Shown here piece after piece: positions 1 through 6,989 of a stretch of 14,813 bases of DNA. A program made the position numbers and the translations under genes. The notes below the pieces were generated by a model, which ran no database searches, was not told where the DNA came from, and saw only the letters and a program-made list of their open reading frames with translations. The stretch is taken from contig NZ_JBNASF010000033.1 of assembly GCF_049720995.1 (NCBI RefSeq), positions 1 to 14,813 of the forward strand. Direction: 5' to 3'. The stretch is from Methanothermobacter sp049720995 (GTDB taxonomy: Archaea; Methanobacteriota; Methanobacteria; Methanobacteriales; Methanothermobacteraceae). Each line of letters opens with the position of its first letter. The first letter of the stretch is position 1.

Positions 1-1
1 G

Positions 2-112
2 GTGCGTGAACCAGCCTTCAGAAAATTCTTCGACATCGAAGAAATACACTACGACGGCGAGGAGGAGAAGAATCTCTCTGCCGGGGCAGACCTTGAACCG
101 ATGCCTGAATAG
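2..112 (+). CDS. 3' end of an unidentified gene (partial)
   Basis: An open frame enters from the left edge and closes at a TAG at 110-112, giving the last 36 residues of a protein. The tail is acidic: it ends in DLEPMPE and contains the cluster DGEEEKN after a short aromatic stretch (FRKFFDIEEIHY). I do not recognise the family from this fragment. Codon use fits the neighbouring genes. It is followed by 222 bases without a gene and then by the ATP synthase operon, which appears to have its own promoter, so this gene is probably transcribed separately. Confidence 0.55.
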   Translation: MREPAFRKFFDIEEIHYDGEEEKNLSAGADLEPMPE

Positions 113-175
113 CAGAAACCTTCAGGCAGCATAAAATCATTTCATGGTACATAATAACCTCTATGACACCCTTAA

Positions 176-209
176 ATTCATTTAAATATTATAATATGAT
201 TTAATGAAT
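176..209. repeat. AT-rich imperfect inverted repeat upstream of the ATP synthase operon
   Basis: The arms ATTCATT (176-182) and AATGAAT (203-209) are perfect inverse complements. They enclose an all-AT centre that includes the palindrome ATATTATAATAT at 186-197. It lies about 80 bases upstream of the proposed operon TATA box. It could be the end-of-transcript region of the preceding gene, a regulator site or a bendable histone-binding stretch; the sequence does not decide. Confidence 0.4.
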
Positions 210-283
210 CAAGGGAGGGATTCAAAAGGCTTTGTTCACCGAATAGGTTTAGTTGAGTATCATAAACTCTGGAATAAAATAGT

Positions 284-297
284 AAAAGATAAATATA
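284..297 (+). promoter_or_regulatory. Probable archaeal TATA/BRE promoter of the ATP synthase operon
   Basis: The stretch AAAAGATAAATATA has a purine-rich BRE-like part followed by a TATA-like part (TAAATATA, 290-297). Initiation about 22-26 bases downstream would fall near 319-323, leaving a leader of roughly 12-16 bases before the ATG at 335. That leader contains the Shine-Dalgarno GGTGAT at 325-330. Other AT-rich stretches near 181-200 also resemble TATA boxes but would give a leader over 100 bases long. Confidence 0.5.
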
Positions 298-334
298 CCC
301 CTAAATAGACCTTTGCATTAATAGGGTGATTTAC

Positions 335-649
335 ATGACAACCATATCGGAAGCTATCACTACCATAAAGAAGGCTGAAAATGACGCTGACAGGTTAATT
401 CAGGAGGCCAGAGAAAAATCATCCCAGCTAATCGATGACGCCATAACCAGGTCCAGTGAAATCCTTGAAAAGGCTGAAAGGGAGGCCAGTGAGAAGGGCG
501 ACGAGCTCATAATGGAAGCAGAGGAAAGGGCCAGAAAGGAAGCCATCAGCATTTCAGGGAAGGCGAAGCGTGAAGTGGAGACAATGAAGTCAGCGGCAAT
601 GGGCAGGGTCCCTGAGGCCGCCAGCATTATCGTGAAAAGTATCTTGTAG
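335..649 (+). CDS. ahaH: A1A0 ATP synthase subunit H (AhaH), peripheral stalk
   Basis: This 104-residue protein is almost entirely a charged alpha-helix rich in Ala, Glu, Lys and Arg with heptad-like spacing, as expected for subunit H. H pairs with subunit E to form the peripheral stalks that hold the A3B3 head against the membrane subunit I. The ATG at 335 is chosen because the strong Shine-Dalgarno GGTGAT (325-330) lies four bases upstream; an in-frame GTG at 326 lies inside that motif and is unlikely to be used. It is the first gene of the operon, as in Methanosarcina (H-I-K-E-C-F-A-B-D). The stop at 647-649 almost touches the next gene, so translation is probably coupled. Function is assigned from position and composition more than from sequence motifs. 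Confidence 0.85.
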   Translation: MTTISEAITTIKKAENDADRLIQEAREKSSQLIDDAITRSSEILEKAEREASEKGDELIMEAEERARKEAISISGKAKREVETMKSAAMGRVPEAASIIVKSIL

Positions 650-659
650 TGTGAGTAAC

Positions 660-2627
660 ATGTTTCTACCGGCAAGGATGCGAAAACTCAAGATCATAAC
701 CCTGGACCAGTACTCGGATTCAGTGGTTCGGTCCTTGCATGAGGAGGGAATAACCCAGATCGATGACATCTCAGAGCGCATCCAGCAGGATGCAGAGTGG
801 CGCCAGATCCTTAAACCATCGAGGGCAACGCCATACACAGGAAGAGTATCATCTCTCCTCATGAAAACCAGCGGTATCCTGGACTTCCTTGGCTCAGTGG
901 CAGTCCAGGAGAAGGGTCTCAGGGATACCCTGAGGGAGTTCATCAACCCCCCTGTCTTTGATAAGAGGGAGGTTGAGGAACTGGACACAGAATCACTCCT
1001 GAAAAGGGCCGATGAGCTCCTGGGGAAGGTCGAATCAGAGACCAGGGTTATGGAGGAAAAATTGAATGAGCTTGATTCAGAAAAAGCAAGCCTTGAATCA
1101 AGCCTATCTGTTGCAGAGAAACTGAAAGAATTTGATATTGATTTTGCCGATCTCCATGATTCAGAGTACATAACCGGAATCGCCGGGAGAATACCCTCTG
1201 AAAACCTGGATGAAATCCGGGAAAAGCTCTCAGAGATCACAGATGAACTGATACTGTTCGATGCAGAGGGGGAAAGCAAGGCAGAGCGCATTTTAATAAT
1301 AATAACCCTCAGGAAACATGGGGACAGTGTGGCCTCACTCCTCAGGCGAATGGAATTTGAGCGTTTCGAGATCAGCGAACTCAGCGGAAGACCATCAGAG
1401 GTCATATCCTCCTCAGAGGCACGCATTGCGGAAATTGAAGGGGAAAGAAGTGAGATAATCTCAAAGCTGAGGGAGATAAACAGCGAATGGGAGGACGAAC
1501 TCCTTGTCCTCAAGGAACAGCTTGAAATCGAGAAGGAGCGAAACGAGGTTTTCTCACTCTTCGGTGAAACCGAGAAGACGGTGATGCTGGAGGCATGGGT
1601 GCCCCTCAAGGAGGCAGATAGGGCCATCGAAGTTGTTGAGGAGTCATCTGAGGGCCACTGTGTCACCGAACTTGAGGAACCAGATCCTGAGGAGGTCCCG
1701 GTGCTTCTGGACAACCCCAGATTCGCCAAACCATACGAGAATTTCGTGGAGATGTACTCCCCACTGAAGTACAACGAGATCGACCCAACGATCTTCATGG
1801 CCTTCGTGTTCCCGTTCTTCTTCGGGTTCTGTTTGACGGATGCAGGGTACGGTATACTGGATGCACTCATAGGACTCATACTCTACCGGGGCCTTGGTAA
1901 GGTCAACCGGTTCATGAGGGACTTCGGTATAATAATGATGTCCTGTGGTGTATGGGCCTTCATCCTAGGGATGGTCACCAATGGATTCATAGGGGACTTC
2001 TTCCCAAGGTTCCTGAACATTCAGCTGCCAACGGTCATACCGGCCATAGACGCATTTGTGAACCCCCAGAACATACTCATAATGGCACTCACTGTTGGTG
2101 TGCTGCACATCAACTTCGGTTTAATCCTGGGGGCGAGAAACAACATAAGGCTCGGGAACATGAGGGAGGCCCTCGGGTCACAGATAGTCTGGCTGATACT
2201 TGAACTGGGTATCATCCTCTACATCTTCGGGGGAATGTTCCTCGGGGCGCCAGTGATAATCCTGGCAGCTGCAATGCTGCTCTACTACAACGGCCTATTT
2301 GGCCTCATGGATGTATCAGGGTTCCTGGGTACACTCCTATCATACGCAAGGCTCCTGGCCCTCTGTCTATCAACAGGGGGTATAGCGATGACCGTTAACA
2401 TCCTCACAGGACTGAGCTATGAGATGATACCGGTCATTGGAGTCATTCTGGCCCCGATAATATTCGTGTTCGGGCACCTTGCCAACAACGCCTTCCAGAG
2501 CCTTGGTGCCTTCATAAACTCACTTCGTCTGCATTATGTGGAATTCTTTGCCCAGTTCTATCTGGGTGGAAAAAACAAATTCAACGCATTTCGTGCTGAA
2601 AGAAACTTCACTAAGATAAGGAGGTAA
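660..2627 (+). CDS. ahaI: A1A0 ATP synthase subunit I (AhaI, a-type stator)
   Basis: This 655-residue protein is the membrane stator of the ATP synthase, equivalent to V-ATPase subunit a; with the K ring it forms the ion path. The N-terminal half is cytoplasmic, with charged coiled-coil segments around residues 100-135 and 245-290. The membrane half begins near residue 370 with the family signature PTIFMAFVFPFFFG and GYG shortly after, then several hydrophobic helices. Two conserved arginines are visible: R564 in LLSYARLLAL, matching the family's essential helix, and R623 in INSLRLHYVEFF. The ATG at 660 is preferred, with GTGAG at 651-655 as a weak ribosome site; a GTG at 651 in the same frame would add three residues. 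The stop overlaps the AGGAGGT ribosome site of the next gene. Confidence 0.95.
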   Translation: MFLPARMRKLKIITLDQYSDSVVRSLHEEGITQIDDISERIQQDAEWRQILKPSRATPYTGRVSSLLMKTSGILDFLGSVAVQEKGLRDTLREFINPPVFDKREVEELDTESLLKRADELLGKVESETRVMEEKLNELDSEKASLESSLSVAEKLKEFDIDFADLHDSEYITGIAGRIPSENLDEIREKLSEITDELILFDAEGESKAERILIIITLRKHGDSVASLLRRMEFERFEISELSGRPSEVISSSEARIAEIEGERSEIISKLREINSEWEDELLVLKEQLEIEKERNEVFSLFGETEKTVMLEAWVPLKEADRAIEVVEESSEGHCVTELEEPDPEEVPVLLDNPRFAKPYENFVEMYSPLKYNEIDPTIFMAFVFPFFFGFCLTDAGYGILDALIGLILYRGLGKVNRFMRDFGIIMMSCGVWAFILGMVTNGFIGDFFPRFLNIQLPTVIPAIDAFVNPQNILIMALTVGVLHINFGLILGARNNIRLGNMREALGSQIVWLILELGIILYIFGGMFLGAPVIILAAAMLLYYNGLFGLMDVSGFLGTLLSYARLLALCLSTGGIAMTVNILTGLSYEMIPVIGVILAPIIFVFGHLANNAFQSLGAFINSLRLHYVEFFAQFYLGGKNKFNAFRAERNFTKIRR

Positions 2628-2632
2628 ATAGA

Positions 2633-3121
2633 ATGGTTGAAATAGCATTAGGAACTGCTTTAGCAGCAATAGGTGCTGGAGTTGCAGTAGGATTCGCAGG
2701 TCTTGGATCAGGATTAGGTCAGGGTATAGCAGCCGCAGGAAGTGTGGGTGCAGTTGCAGAGGACTCTGACATGTTTGCGAGGGGTATCATATTCTCAGCC
2801 CTGCCAGAGACACAGGCTATTTACGGGTTCCTGATCGCCATACTTCTCCTGGTGTTCTCAGGACTCCTTGGAGGAGGAAAGGGCCTGGATGTAACAGCCG
2901 GACTTGTGGCTGTGGGTGCAGGTGCAGCCATAGGATTCGCAGGTCTGGGTTCAGGTATGGGTCAGGGTATAACATCAGCATCATCAGTTGGTGCAGTTGT
3001 TGAGGACCCTGATATGTTTGCGAGGGGTATCATATTCTCAGCCCTTTCAGAGACACAGGCTATTTACGGGTTCCTGATCGCCATACTCCTCATGGTCTTC
3101 GGCGGAATACTAGGAGGCTAA
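2633..3121 (+). CDS. ahaK: A1A0 ATP synthase subunit K (AhaK), duplicated rotor-ring proteolipid
   Basis: This 162-residue, very hydrophobic protein consists of two tandem copies of a two-helix hairpin, offset by 81 residues, so it has four membrane helices. Each copy has the first-helix motif GFAGLGSG(L/M)GQG and the second-helix motif ETQAIYGFLIAIL. The ion-binding carboxylates are E59 and E140, one per hairpin; bacterial c subunits have one hairpin, and eukaryotic V-type proteolipids keep only one carboxylate per four helices. Q30/Q111 and T60/T141 next to the glutamates resemble the ligand set of Na+-binding rings. The start ATG follows an ideal AGGAGGT (2619-2625). Parts of the two halves are nearly identical at DNA level (see 2771-2844 and 3014-3087). 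Duplicated proteolipids are known from this genus. Confidence 0.96.
   Translation: MVEIALGTALAAIGAGVAVGFAGLGSGLGQGIAAAGSVGAVAEDSDMFARGIIFSALPETQAIYGFLIAILLLVFSGLLGGGKGLDVTAGLVAVGAGAAIGFAGLGSGMGQGITSASSVGAVVEDPDMFARGIIFSALSETQAIYGFLIAILLMVFGGILGG
2771..2844 (+). repeat. Intragenic direct repeat, copy 1 (proteolipid gene)
   Basis: This 74-base stretch encodes the loop and start of the second helix of the first hairpin of subunit K. It matches 3014-3087 at 72 of 74 bases with an in-frame offset of 243 bases. The two differences fall at 2803-2804 and change Leu-Pro-Glu (CTG CCA) to Leu-Ser-Glu (CTT TCA). Confidence 0.9.
3014..3087 (+). repeat. Intragenic direct repeat, copy 2 (proteolipid gene)
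   Basis: This is the second copy of the 74-base repeat within the subunit K gene, encoding the equivalent part of the second hairpin. The sequence on either side of both copies is clearly more diverged, so the near identity is confined to this segment. Confidence 0.9.
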
Positions 3122-3125
3122 TTAG

Positions 3126-3746
3126 ATGAGCTCCGGAGCCGAAAAAATTGTCTCCAGTATAATGTCAGAGGCTCAGGCAAAGGCAGACGCCATCATTCAG
3201 GAAGCTGAAAAGGAAGCCGCCGGTATACTAGAGGAAGGTGAGAAAAGGGCCAGAATGGCCAGCGAACGAATCCTGGAGTCAGCCAGGAAACAGGCCGATA
3301 TGAGGTACCAGCAGATAATCTCAGAGGCCAAGATGAACGCAAGGCGTGCAGAGCTGGAGGCAAGGGAAGAGGTAATACAGGAGGCCTTCAGGAAGGCTGA
3401 GGAGGAACTTGAAAACCTGGCATCCGCATCCTCAGATGAATACGTCAGCGCCCTGAGGGCAATGATAAAGGAGGCTGCGGTTGAGATAGGAGGGGGAGAA
3501 CTCACCGTCAGCATGAAGGAGGGCGACGGCTCCCTCGACCTTGGCCTTGATAAAATCGCAGCTGAAGTGGAAGCCGAGACAGGTAAAAAAACAACCCTGG
3601 AGGTTGGAGACAGTATCACGACCATTGGAGGAGCAGTGGTAAGGACAAAGGATGGACTGGTTGAGGTTAACAATACAGTGGAGGCCAGGATGTCCCGCTT
3701 CAGAAAGGCCCTACGTTCAGAGGTGGCCAGGATTCTTTTCCAATGA
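3126..3746 (+). CDS. atpE: A1A0 ATP synthase subunit E (AhaE), peripheral stalk
   Basis: This 206-residue protein has the two-part build of subunit E. Residues 1 to about 105 are a long Ala/Glu/Lys/Arg-rich helix that would pair with subunit H as a coiled coil. Residues from about 108 to the end form a globular part that binds the top of the catalytic head. The C-terminal region VRTKDGLVEVNNTVEARMSR is characteristic of the family (vATP-synt_E). The start ATG follows GGAGG at 3113-3117 by eight bases. The gene begins four bases after the stop of subunit K. Length is typical for archaeal E subunits. Confidence 0.93.
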   Translation: MSSGAEKIVSSIMSEAQAKADAIIQEAEKEAAGILEEGEKRARMASERILESARKQADMRYQQIISEAKMNARRAELEAREEVIQEAFRKAEEELENLASASSDEYVSALRAMIKEAAVEIGGGELTVSMKEGDGSLDLGLDKIAAEVEAETGKKTTLEVGDSITTIGGAVVRTKDGLVEVNNTVEARMSRFRKALRSEVARILFQ

Positions 3747-3761
3747 AAGGGGAGATAACAG

Positions 3762-4919
3762 ATGGCTGACAGCATCACAACAATTGTAACAGCGCTTGGA
3801 TTCCCTTCAATAGAATCTTTTATAGGCGTAGTCCTCCTTGGAGGAGCAATTATAGGTGCTATTGTTGTAATAGCAACTATAAGGCCTATATTAGATTTAT
3901 TCCCCTTCGCATACCCCAACGCCAGAGTCAGGGCACGTATCGGGAGATTGATAAACGAGAAACAGTTCTCAGAGATCCTTGAGACTGAGTCAATGGAGGA
4001 GTTCAAAAACTACCTGAGAGGACTCCCGGACTATGCTGGCTACATTGACCGCTTCCCCATTGAGAAGGCACTTGAAAGTCAGCTTGCAGAGACCTATGAG
4101 ACAGTATCAAAGATAGCGCCTGCATCCATAAGGGACCCCTTCAGGGCAAACCTCAGGAAATGGGATATAAGGAACATAAAGAGCCTCATAACCGCAAAGG
4201 ACGCAGGTTTAAGTGCTGAGGAGACAGTGAACCTTATAGTACCTGCAGGGGAGATTTATGATGTCATAGAGGGACTGGTGGATGCCTCAAGTGTCCAGGA
4301 GGTCGTAACAGGCCTTGAGGGAACAGAGTACGCAGATGTACTGGAGGATGCCCTCTCCCAGTACCAGGAAACAGGTATGCTGCTCCCAATCGAGGCCGCC
4401 CTCGACAGGAAATTCCTGGAGGACCTCATAAGGTCAGTTGGAAGCCCATCAGATGACAACACAAAGATTCTGCACAGCTACTTCGGTACACAGGTGGACG
4501 TGGCGAACCTCAGGATGATACTCCGTGCAAAGGCCGACGGCCTCGGCTACGATGACATAAGCCCCTACATAGTACCCCAGGGCTACCAGCTGAGGGAGTG
4601 GAAGCTCAAGGACCTCATGGAGGCAGAGGACGTCAGTGGAGTTATAAGCGGCCTTGAGGGGACAGACTATGGTCAGATCCTGTCAGAGGCGCTATCAGAC
4701 TACACATCAACAGGTTCAGTGGCGGTCTTCGAGCGAGTCCTTGAGGACAACCTCAACAGGATGGCCAGGAACTTCGCACTCAAGAAGCCCTTCGGGGTGG
4801 GACCAATGATAGGATTCCTCAGCAGGAAGGAAACCGAGGTGCGGAACCTCAAGGTCATAGCAAGAAGCAAGAGGGAGCCAGGGTTCCCTGAATCAATGGT
4901 TAAGGAGATGTTGGTATGA
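3762..4919 (+). CDS. atpC: A1A0 ATP synthase subunit C (AhaC), central-stalk socket
   Basis: This 385-residue protein belongs to the V-type AC39/subunit C family. It caps the K rotor ring and connects it to the central stalk formed by D and F. Most of it is helical, with repeated conserved segments such as NLIVPAGEIYDVIEG and SPYIVPQGYQLREW, consistent with the family's internal pseudo-repeats. Residues about 18-40 form a clear hydrophobic helix (IGVVLLGGAIIGAIVVIATI) followed by RP, so the protein seems to carry an N-terminal membrane anchor that I do not expect in the soluble bacterial and yeast relatives. The ATG follows a GGGGAGAT ribosome site. The stop TGA overlaps the ATG of subunit F (ATGA, 4916-4919), indicating translational coupling. 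Confidence 0.93.
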   Translation: MADSITTIVTALGFPSIESFIGVVLLGGAIIGAIVVIATIRPILDLFPFAYPNARVRARIGRLINEKQFSEILETESMEEFKNYLRGLPDYAGYIDRFPIEKALESQLAETYETVSKIAPASIRDPFRANLRKWDIRNIKSLITAKDAGLSAEETVNLIVPAGEIYDVIEGLVDASSVQEVVTGLEGTEYADVLEDALSQYQETGMLLPIEAALDRKFLEDLIRSVGSPSDDNTKILHSYFGTQVDVANLRMILRAKADGLGYDDISPYIVPQGYQLREWKLKDLMEAEDVSGVISGLEGTDYGQILSEALSDYTSTGSVAVFERVLEDNLNRMARNFALKKPFGVGPMIGFLSRKETEVRNLKVIARSKREPGFPESMVKEMLV

Positions 4920-5236
4920 GTTCAAATATTGCAGTGGTCGGTGACAGGGACACCGTGACAGGGTTCAGACTTGGAGGCGTCAGGGAAGGCTACGTGGTGG
5001 AAACACCTGACGAGGCAGAGGAAACCATAAGGACCCTTATAGGTGAAGGCTTCTCCATAATAATCGTCACAGAAAAGATTGGGGATGAACTGAGGGAGTT
5101 TATTGAGGAAACCACAAGTTCAAGCGCACTGCCAATGATAATAGAGATACCTGATAAAACAGGGCCCTCAGAACGTGAAACCGATCCACTGAGGGACCTT
5201 ATTAAAAGAGTTATTGGGGTTGAGATGGTAAAATGA
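4916..5236 (+). CDS. atpF: A1A0 ATP synthase subunit F (AhaF), central stalk
   Basis: This 106-residue protein is subunit F, which binds subunit D in the rotating central stalk. The family features seen are the N-terminal strand IAVVGDRDTVTGFRLGGV, the strand FSIIIVTEKIGDEL in the middle, and a strand ending in PMIIEIPDK before the C-terminal helix, which is the usual Rossmann-like order. Length is typical for the family (about 100 residues). The gene overlaps its neighbours by four bases at each end (ATGA at 4916-4919 and again at 5233-5236), so C, F and A are probably translated as a coupled unit. Confidence 0.94.
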   Translation: MSSNIAVVGDRDTVTGFRLGGVREGYVVETPDEAEETIRTLIGEGFSIIIVTEKIGDELREFIEETTSSSALPMIIEIPDKTGPSERETDPLRDLIKRVIGVEMVK

Positions 5237-6987
5237 CACAGGAAGGAAGGATTATAAAAATAGCGGGTCCGGTCATCATCGCCGAGGGGATGAGAGGATC
5301 CCAGATGTATGAAATGGTCAAGGTGGGTGAAGACAAGCTCATAGGAGAAATCATTGAACTTGAGGGTGACACAGCAACAATCCAGGTCTACGAGGAAACA
5401 GCAGGTATAAAACCTGGGGAGACCGTTGAGAGAACAGGCGGTCCTCTATCAGTGGAACTTGGACCTGGAATTCTGGGTTCAATCTTCGATGGGATACAGA
5501 GACCCCTCGAGGATATCAAGGCACTCACCGGAGACTACATCGAGAGGGGAGTGGATGTACCGTCACTCCCAAAGGATAAGAAATGGACCTTCAAGCCACT
5601 GGCCCAGGAGGGTCAGATGGTTAAGGGCGGGGATATAATCGGTGAGGTGGAGGAGACATCCTCCATAACCCACAGGATAATGATCCCACCAAACGTTGAG
5701 GGTAAACTCACAGGGATAGTGCCCCAGGGCGAATACACGGTCCTTGATGATATAGCAGAAGTGGAAACCGATAAGGGCACCGTGAAGGTGCAGATGCTCC
5801 AGAAGTGGCCGGTAAGGAAGGGCAGACCATACAAGAAGAAACTTGACCCTGACGTGCCACTCATAACAGGTCAGAGGGCACAGGACACATTCTTCTCAGT
5901 CGCCAAGGGTGGTACAGCGGCAATACCAGGTCCATTCGGTTCAGGTAAAACCGTTACCCAGCAGCAGCTTGCAAAATGGGCTGACGCAGACATAATCGTC
6001 TACGTTGGATGCGGTGAAAGGGGTAACGAGATGACAGAGGTCCTTAAGGAATTCCCTGAACTGGAGGACCCGAAGACAGGTAACCCCCTCATGGACAGGA
6101 CTGTTCTCATAGCAAACACATCAAACATGCCTGTGGCTGCAAGGGAGGCCTGTGTGTACACAGGTATAACCATAGCAGAGTACTTCAGGGACATGGGATA
6201 CGATGTTGCACTCATGGCTGACTCCACCTCAAGGTGGGCGGAGGCCATGAGGGAGATCTCAGGAAGGCTTGAGGAGATGCCCGGTGAAGAGGGTTACCCG
6301 GCATACCTGGCATCAAGGCTCGCCCAGTTCTATGAGCGTGCAGGAAGGGTTACAACCGCGGGTTCAGAGGACAAGGTTGCATCTGTGTCAGTTGTCGGCG
6401 CTGTCTCACCACCCGGTGGGGACCTCTCAGAGCCCGTCACACAGAACACACTCAGGATCTGTAAGGTTTTCTGGGCACTTGACGCATCCCTTGCAGACAA
6501 GCGTCACTTCCCATCCATTGACTGGCTCCAGAGTTACTCACTCTATGTTGACAGCGTCGAGGAATGGTGGGCCAAGAACGTTGACCCTGAATGGAGGGCC
6601 ACAAGGGACGAGGCAATGGCTCTCCTCCAGAAGGAGGCAGAACTCCAGGAGATCGTCCAGCTTGTGGGACCCGACGCACTTCCAGACAGGGAGAGGATAA
6701 CCCTTGAGACAACAAGGATGATAAGGGAGGACTTCCTCCAGCAGAACGCCTACCATGAGGTTGACACATACTGCTCACCATCAAAGCAGTTTGAGATGCT
6801 CAGGACAATCATAATGTTCCACAAGAATGCAACAGCAGCACTTGAGAAGGGTGCGCCAGCAGCGGACATCATAGCCCTCCCGGTCAAGGAGGACATAGGG
6901 CGTATGAAGTACATACCCGAAGATGAATTCCCGGCAAGAATCAAGGAGATCCAGGAGAGGATCGTCAAGGAATGTGGTGAGGTGTGA
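5233..6987 (+). CDS. atpA: A1A0 ATP synthase catalytic subunit A (AhaA)
   Basis: This 584-residue protein is the catalytic subunit; three copies alternate with B in the head and make ATP. The P-loop is GPFGSGKT at residues 233-240, with lysine 239. The catalytic-glutamate motif GCGERG places E262, and the Walker B segment LMADSTSRW places D330. The long non-homologous region typical of A-type subunits lies about residues 115-190, before the nucleotide-binding domain. The order is N-terminal beta barrel, non-homologous region, nucleotide-binding domain, C-terminal helical bundle. Length is normal and there is no intein in the P-loop, a known insertion site in some archaea. The start overlaps the stop of F by four bases. 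Confidence 0.98.
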   Translation: MTQEGRIIKIAGPVIIAEGMRGSQMYEMVKVGEDKLIGEIIELEGDTATIQVYEETAGIKPGETVERTGGPLSVELGPGILGSIFDGIQRPLEDIKALTGDYIERGVDVPSLPKDKKWTFKPLAQEGQMVKGGDIIGEVEETSSITHRIMIPPNVEGKLTGIVPQGEYTVLDDIAEVETDKGTVKVQMLQKWPVRKGRPYKKKLDPDVPLITGQRAQDTFFSVAKGGTAAIPGPFGSGKTVTQQQLAKWADADIIVYVGCGERGNEMTEVLKEFPELEDPKTGNPLMDRTVLIANTSNMPVAAREACVYTGITIAEYFRDMGYDVALMADSTSRWAEAMREISGRLEEMPGEEGYPAYLASRLAQFYERAGRVTTAGSEDKVASVSVVGAVSPPGGDLSEPVTQNTLRICKVFWALDASLADKRHFPSIDWLQSYSLYVDSVEEWWAKNVDPEWRATRDEAMALLQKEAELQEIVQLVGPDALPDRERITLETTRMIREDFLQQNAYHEVDTYCSPSKQFEMLRTIIMFHKNATAALEKGAPAADIIALPVKEDIGRMKYIPEDEFPARIKEIQERIVKECGEV

Positions 6988-6989
6988 AG

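Noticed and set aside
590..1879. A 429-codon minus-strand open frame
   Set aside because: It lies opposite the subunit I gene, its product is serine-rich and of low complexity as expected for antisense of a Glu/Leu-rich gene, and it matches no family.
3197..4006. A 269-codon minus-strand open frame
   Set aside because: It is opposite subunits E and C, with the same serine-rich antisense composition and no ribosome site.
5929..5952. Intein in the P-loop of subunit A
   Set aside because: The P-loop GPFGSGKT is continuous and the gene has normal length, so no intein is present.
6269..6700. A 143-codon plus-strand open frame inside the subunit A gene
   Set aside because: It is an out-of-frame reading of atpA, rich in His, Ser, Arg and Pro, with no ribosome site or family match.
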